From assembly GCA_014729445.1 (NCBI GenBank), contig WJJX01000125.1, positions 1 through 7,559 of the forward strand: a stretch of 7,559 nucleotides of DNA, written 5' to 3'. A program made the position numbers and the translations under genes. The stretch comes from Candidatus Moraniibacteriota bacterium. Its GTDB lineage: Bacteria; Patescibacteriota; Minisyncoccia; CAIUEV01; JAHKAQ01. Position 1 is the first letter of the stretch. Each line of letters opens with the position of its first letter. Shown one piece after another: positions 6,751-7,559 of this stretch. The notes under the pieces were generated by a model. That model saw only the letters and a program-made list of their open reading frames with translations, was not told where the DNA came from and did no database searches.

Positions 6751-7449
6751 CTATATAAATGTCCTTATAATCTTTATGTTTATAAGTCCTATTAGCCAAG
6801 CTAATGCCTCTCTCATGGGCCAATTCCAAAAAGGATTCTTTCTATAAATTAGAACGCCGTAATTTAAGCTTTCTGGATCAGGAAAGTAATTATCGATAAC
6901 TTTGACAATCTTGAAGCCCTCCGATCTATACAATCTGAGTTCCTTATCGTATAATTTATTATCTGGTCTTTTTATTTTTACATATTCTTCTGGAGTGACT
7001 TTTTTTTTATTTTCCAGATAATCTTTGTACCCTGGCATTCTTGAGCCTAAATAAACTCCTTTTTTATTATTCTTTATCATATTCTTCCAGACTTGTAACA
7101 TTAAAAAAGTTCCATATCCTCTATTTCTAAATTCGGGATGAATCGAAAGATTAATTCCATAAATAAATTTTCCATTTCTGCAATGACTTTTTTCTATCCT
7201 TCCTCTATCCGTAATTTGAAACCACCTTATTTTTTTATTTTGATCCAAACTATTGACATATTGAAACGAAATATAGCCTAATATATTATTGTTCACTTGT
7301 TCTTTTAAGATTATATTTCCTTTTTTGAAAGTCCTAATTCTTGAAGATATTTTTTCTTTATCAGCACCTTCTTTCCCCCAAACTTCCTTTTCAAGCTTAA
7401 TTAGTGAATTTATATCTTTGAGGCTAGCTTCCCTAACTTCTATTTTCAT
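6751..7449 (-). CDS. GNAT acyltransferase, YhcX-like without nitrilase domain
   Basis: This 232-residue protein carries the GNAT acyl-CoA binding motif R108-x-x-G111-x-G113 in IHPEFRNRGYGT (103-114), preceded by the expected beta strand (97-103). The second half follows the N-terminal acyltransferase domain of YhcX-type proteins, where GNAT is fused to a carbon-nitrogen hydrolase: GSRMPGYKDYL (135-145), TPEEYVK (152-158), a YRSEGF segment (174-179) and NYFPDPESLNYGVLIYRKNP (187-206). No hydrolase domain follows; the protein ends after a short hydrophobic tail (about 213-229) that could touch a membrane or partner. It should transfer an acyl group, commonly acetyl, to an amine, acceptor unknown. 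The six-base gap to the radical SAM gene argues that both act on one pathway. The start at 7449 is 27 bases after the preceding kinase fragment, has no SD, and gives the normal family N-terminus. The family match is from memory of motifs. Confidence 0.88.
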   Translation of the reverse strand: MKIEVREASLKDINSLIKLEKEVWGKEGADKEKISSRIRTFKKGNIILKEQVNNNILGYISFQYVNSLDQNKKIRWFQITDRGRIEKSHCRNGKFIYGINLSIHPEFRNRGYGTFLMLQVWKNMIKNNKKGVYLGSRMPGYKDYLENKKKVTPEEYVKIKRPDNKLYDKELRLYRSEGFKIVKVIDNYFPDPESLNYGVLIYRKNPFWNWPMREALAWLIGLINIKIIRTFI

Positions 7450-7476
7450 GTTTTTTAAAATTAGAATTTCTAGAAT

Positions 7477-7559
7477 CTAAAAATGTTGCTCCCCTATTTT
7501 AACCACAAAAACACTCCCCTCCCCAACCTTACTCTTAACTAAAATCTCCCCCTTAAAAC
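7477..7559 (-). CDS. Sensor histidine kinase, C-terminal fragment (5' part outside window)
   Basis: A minus-strand frame enters at the window edge and stops at TAG 7479-7477, giving 26 complete codons. The residues read FKGEILVKSKVGEGSVFVVK then IGEQHF. This is the closing strand-turn-strand of a histidine kinase ATP-binding domain, where the usual pattern is GGxIxVxSxxGxGSxFxVxxP. The complete kinase at the other end of the operon ends in the parallel form GGEVWVDSKGEGKGSTFFVK. The terminal Pro is absent here. All four complete Gly codons are GGG, unlike the other kinase. It lies 27 bases upstream of the GNAT gene in the same direction. The family call depends on a short segment, but the pattern is distinctive; type and sensor domain cannot be known. 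Confidence 0.75.
   Translation of the reverse strand, partial: FKGEILVKSKVGEGSVFVVKIGEQHF

Noticed and set aside
7289..7480. Plus-strand open frame of 63 codons
   Set aside because: It is antisense to the N-terminal half of the GNAT gene; the hydrophobic product has no recognisable motif.
7455..7482. TTAGA/TCTAA hairpin between the kinase fragment and the GNAT gene
   Set aside because: Only five A/T-rich pairs, with no GC stem; not a credible terminator, and the spacing favours readthrough.
1..7559. CRISPR array, insertion sequence or attachment site
   Set aside because: No regularly spaced direct repeats, no transposase or integrase motifs, and no terminal inverted repeats flanking the AT-rich segment were found by eye.

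Overview
The window is AT-rich. By hand count it is about 35% GC on the left and 23-30% on the right. Every recognisable protein gene lies on the minus strand, so transcription runs from position 7559 towards 1. Genes are packed with gaps of 3-27 bases or a short overlap, and Shine-Dalgarno sequences are missing or very weak at every start. TAA, TAG and TGA all serve as stops, so the standard bacterial code fits. A RicT/PSP1 protein, a 7TM-GAF histidine kinase, AT richness and non-SD starts together suggest a bacterium, most likely of the Candidate Phyla Radiation (Patescibacteria, Parcubacteria-like). That placement is inference from gene style; there is no marker gene here.

Right block (7559 to 3607), in order of transcription: the last 26 codons of a sensor histidine kinase, a GNAT acyltransferase of the kind found fused to nitrilases (YhcX-like), a radical SAM enzyme resembling the archaeosine synthase subunit RaSEA/TIGR01210 family, and a complete 727-residue membrane histidine kinase. 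Gaps of 27, 6 and 9 bases point to one operon. The radical SAM and GNAT genes look like a two-enzyme modification module of unknown substrate lying between two sensor kinases, with no response regulator in view. The AT-rich composition of this module continues into the first 230 codons of the complete kinase, which is exactly its 7TM domain, and then returns to the background level. The kinase may therefore be a chimera or mark the edge of an acquired segment.

Middle (3275-3606): a 332-base gap. It holds a possible minus-strand promoter and a 100-base segment that can fold as a tight three-way junction with a GC-rich arm. An overlapping 32-codon plus-strand frame offers a competing explanation. 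A second inverted repeat lies at the kinase 3' end.

Left block (3274 to 1): ricT, a GT4 glycosyltransferase overlapping it by 11 bases, and a large polytopic membrane protein of GT-C style that runs off the window. The last two probably work on cell-surface glycans; RicT is a regulatory iron-sulfur protein that seems functionally unrelated to them.
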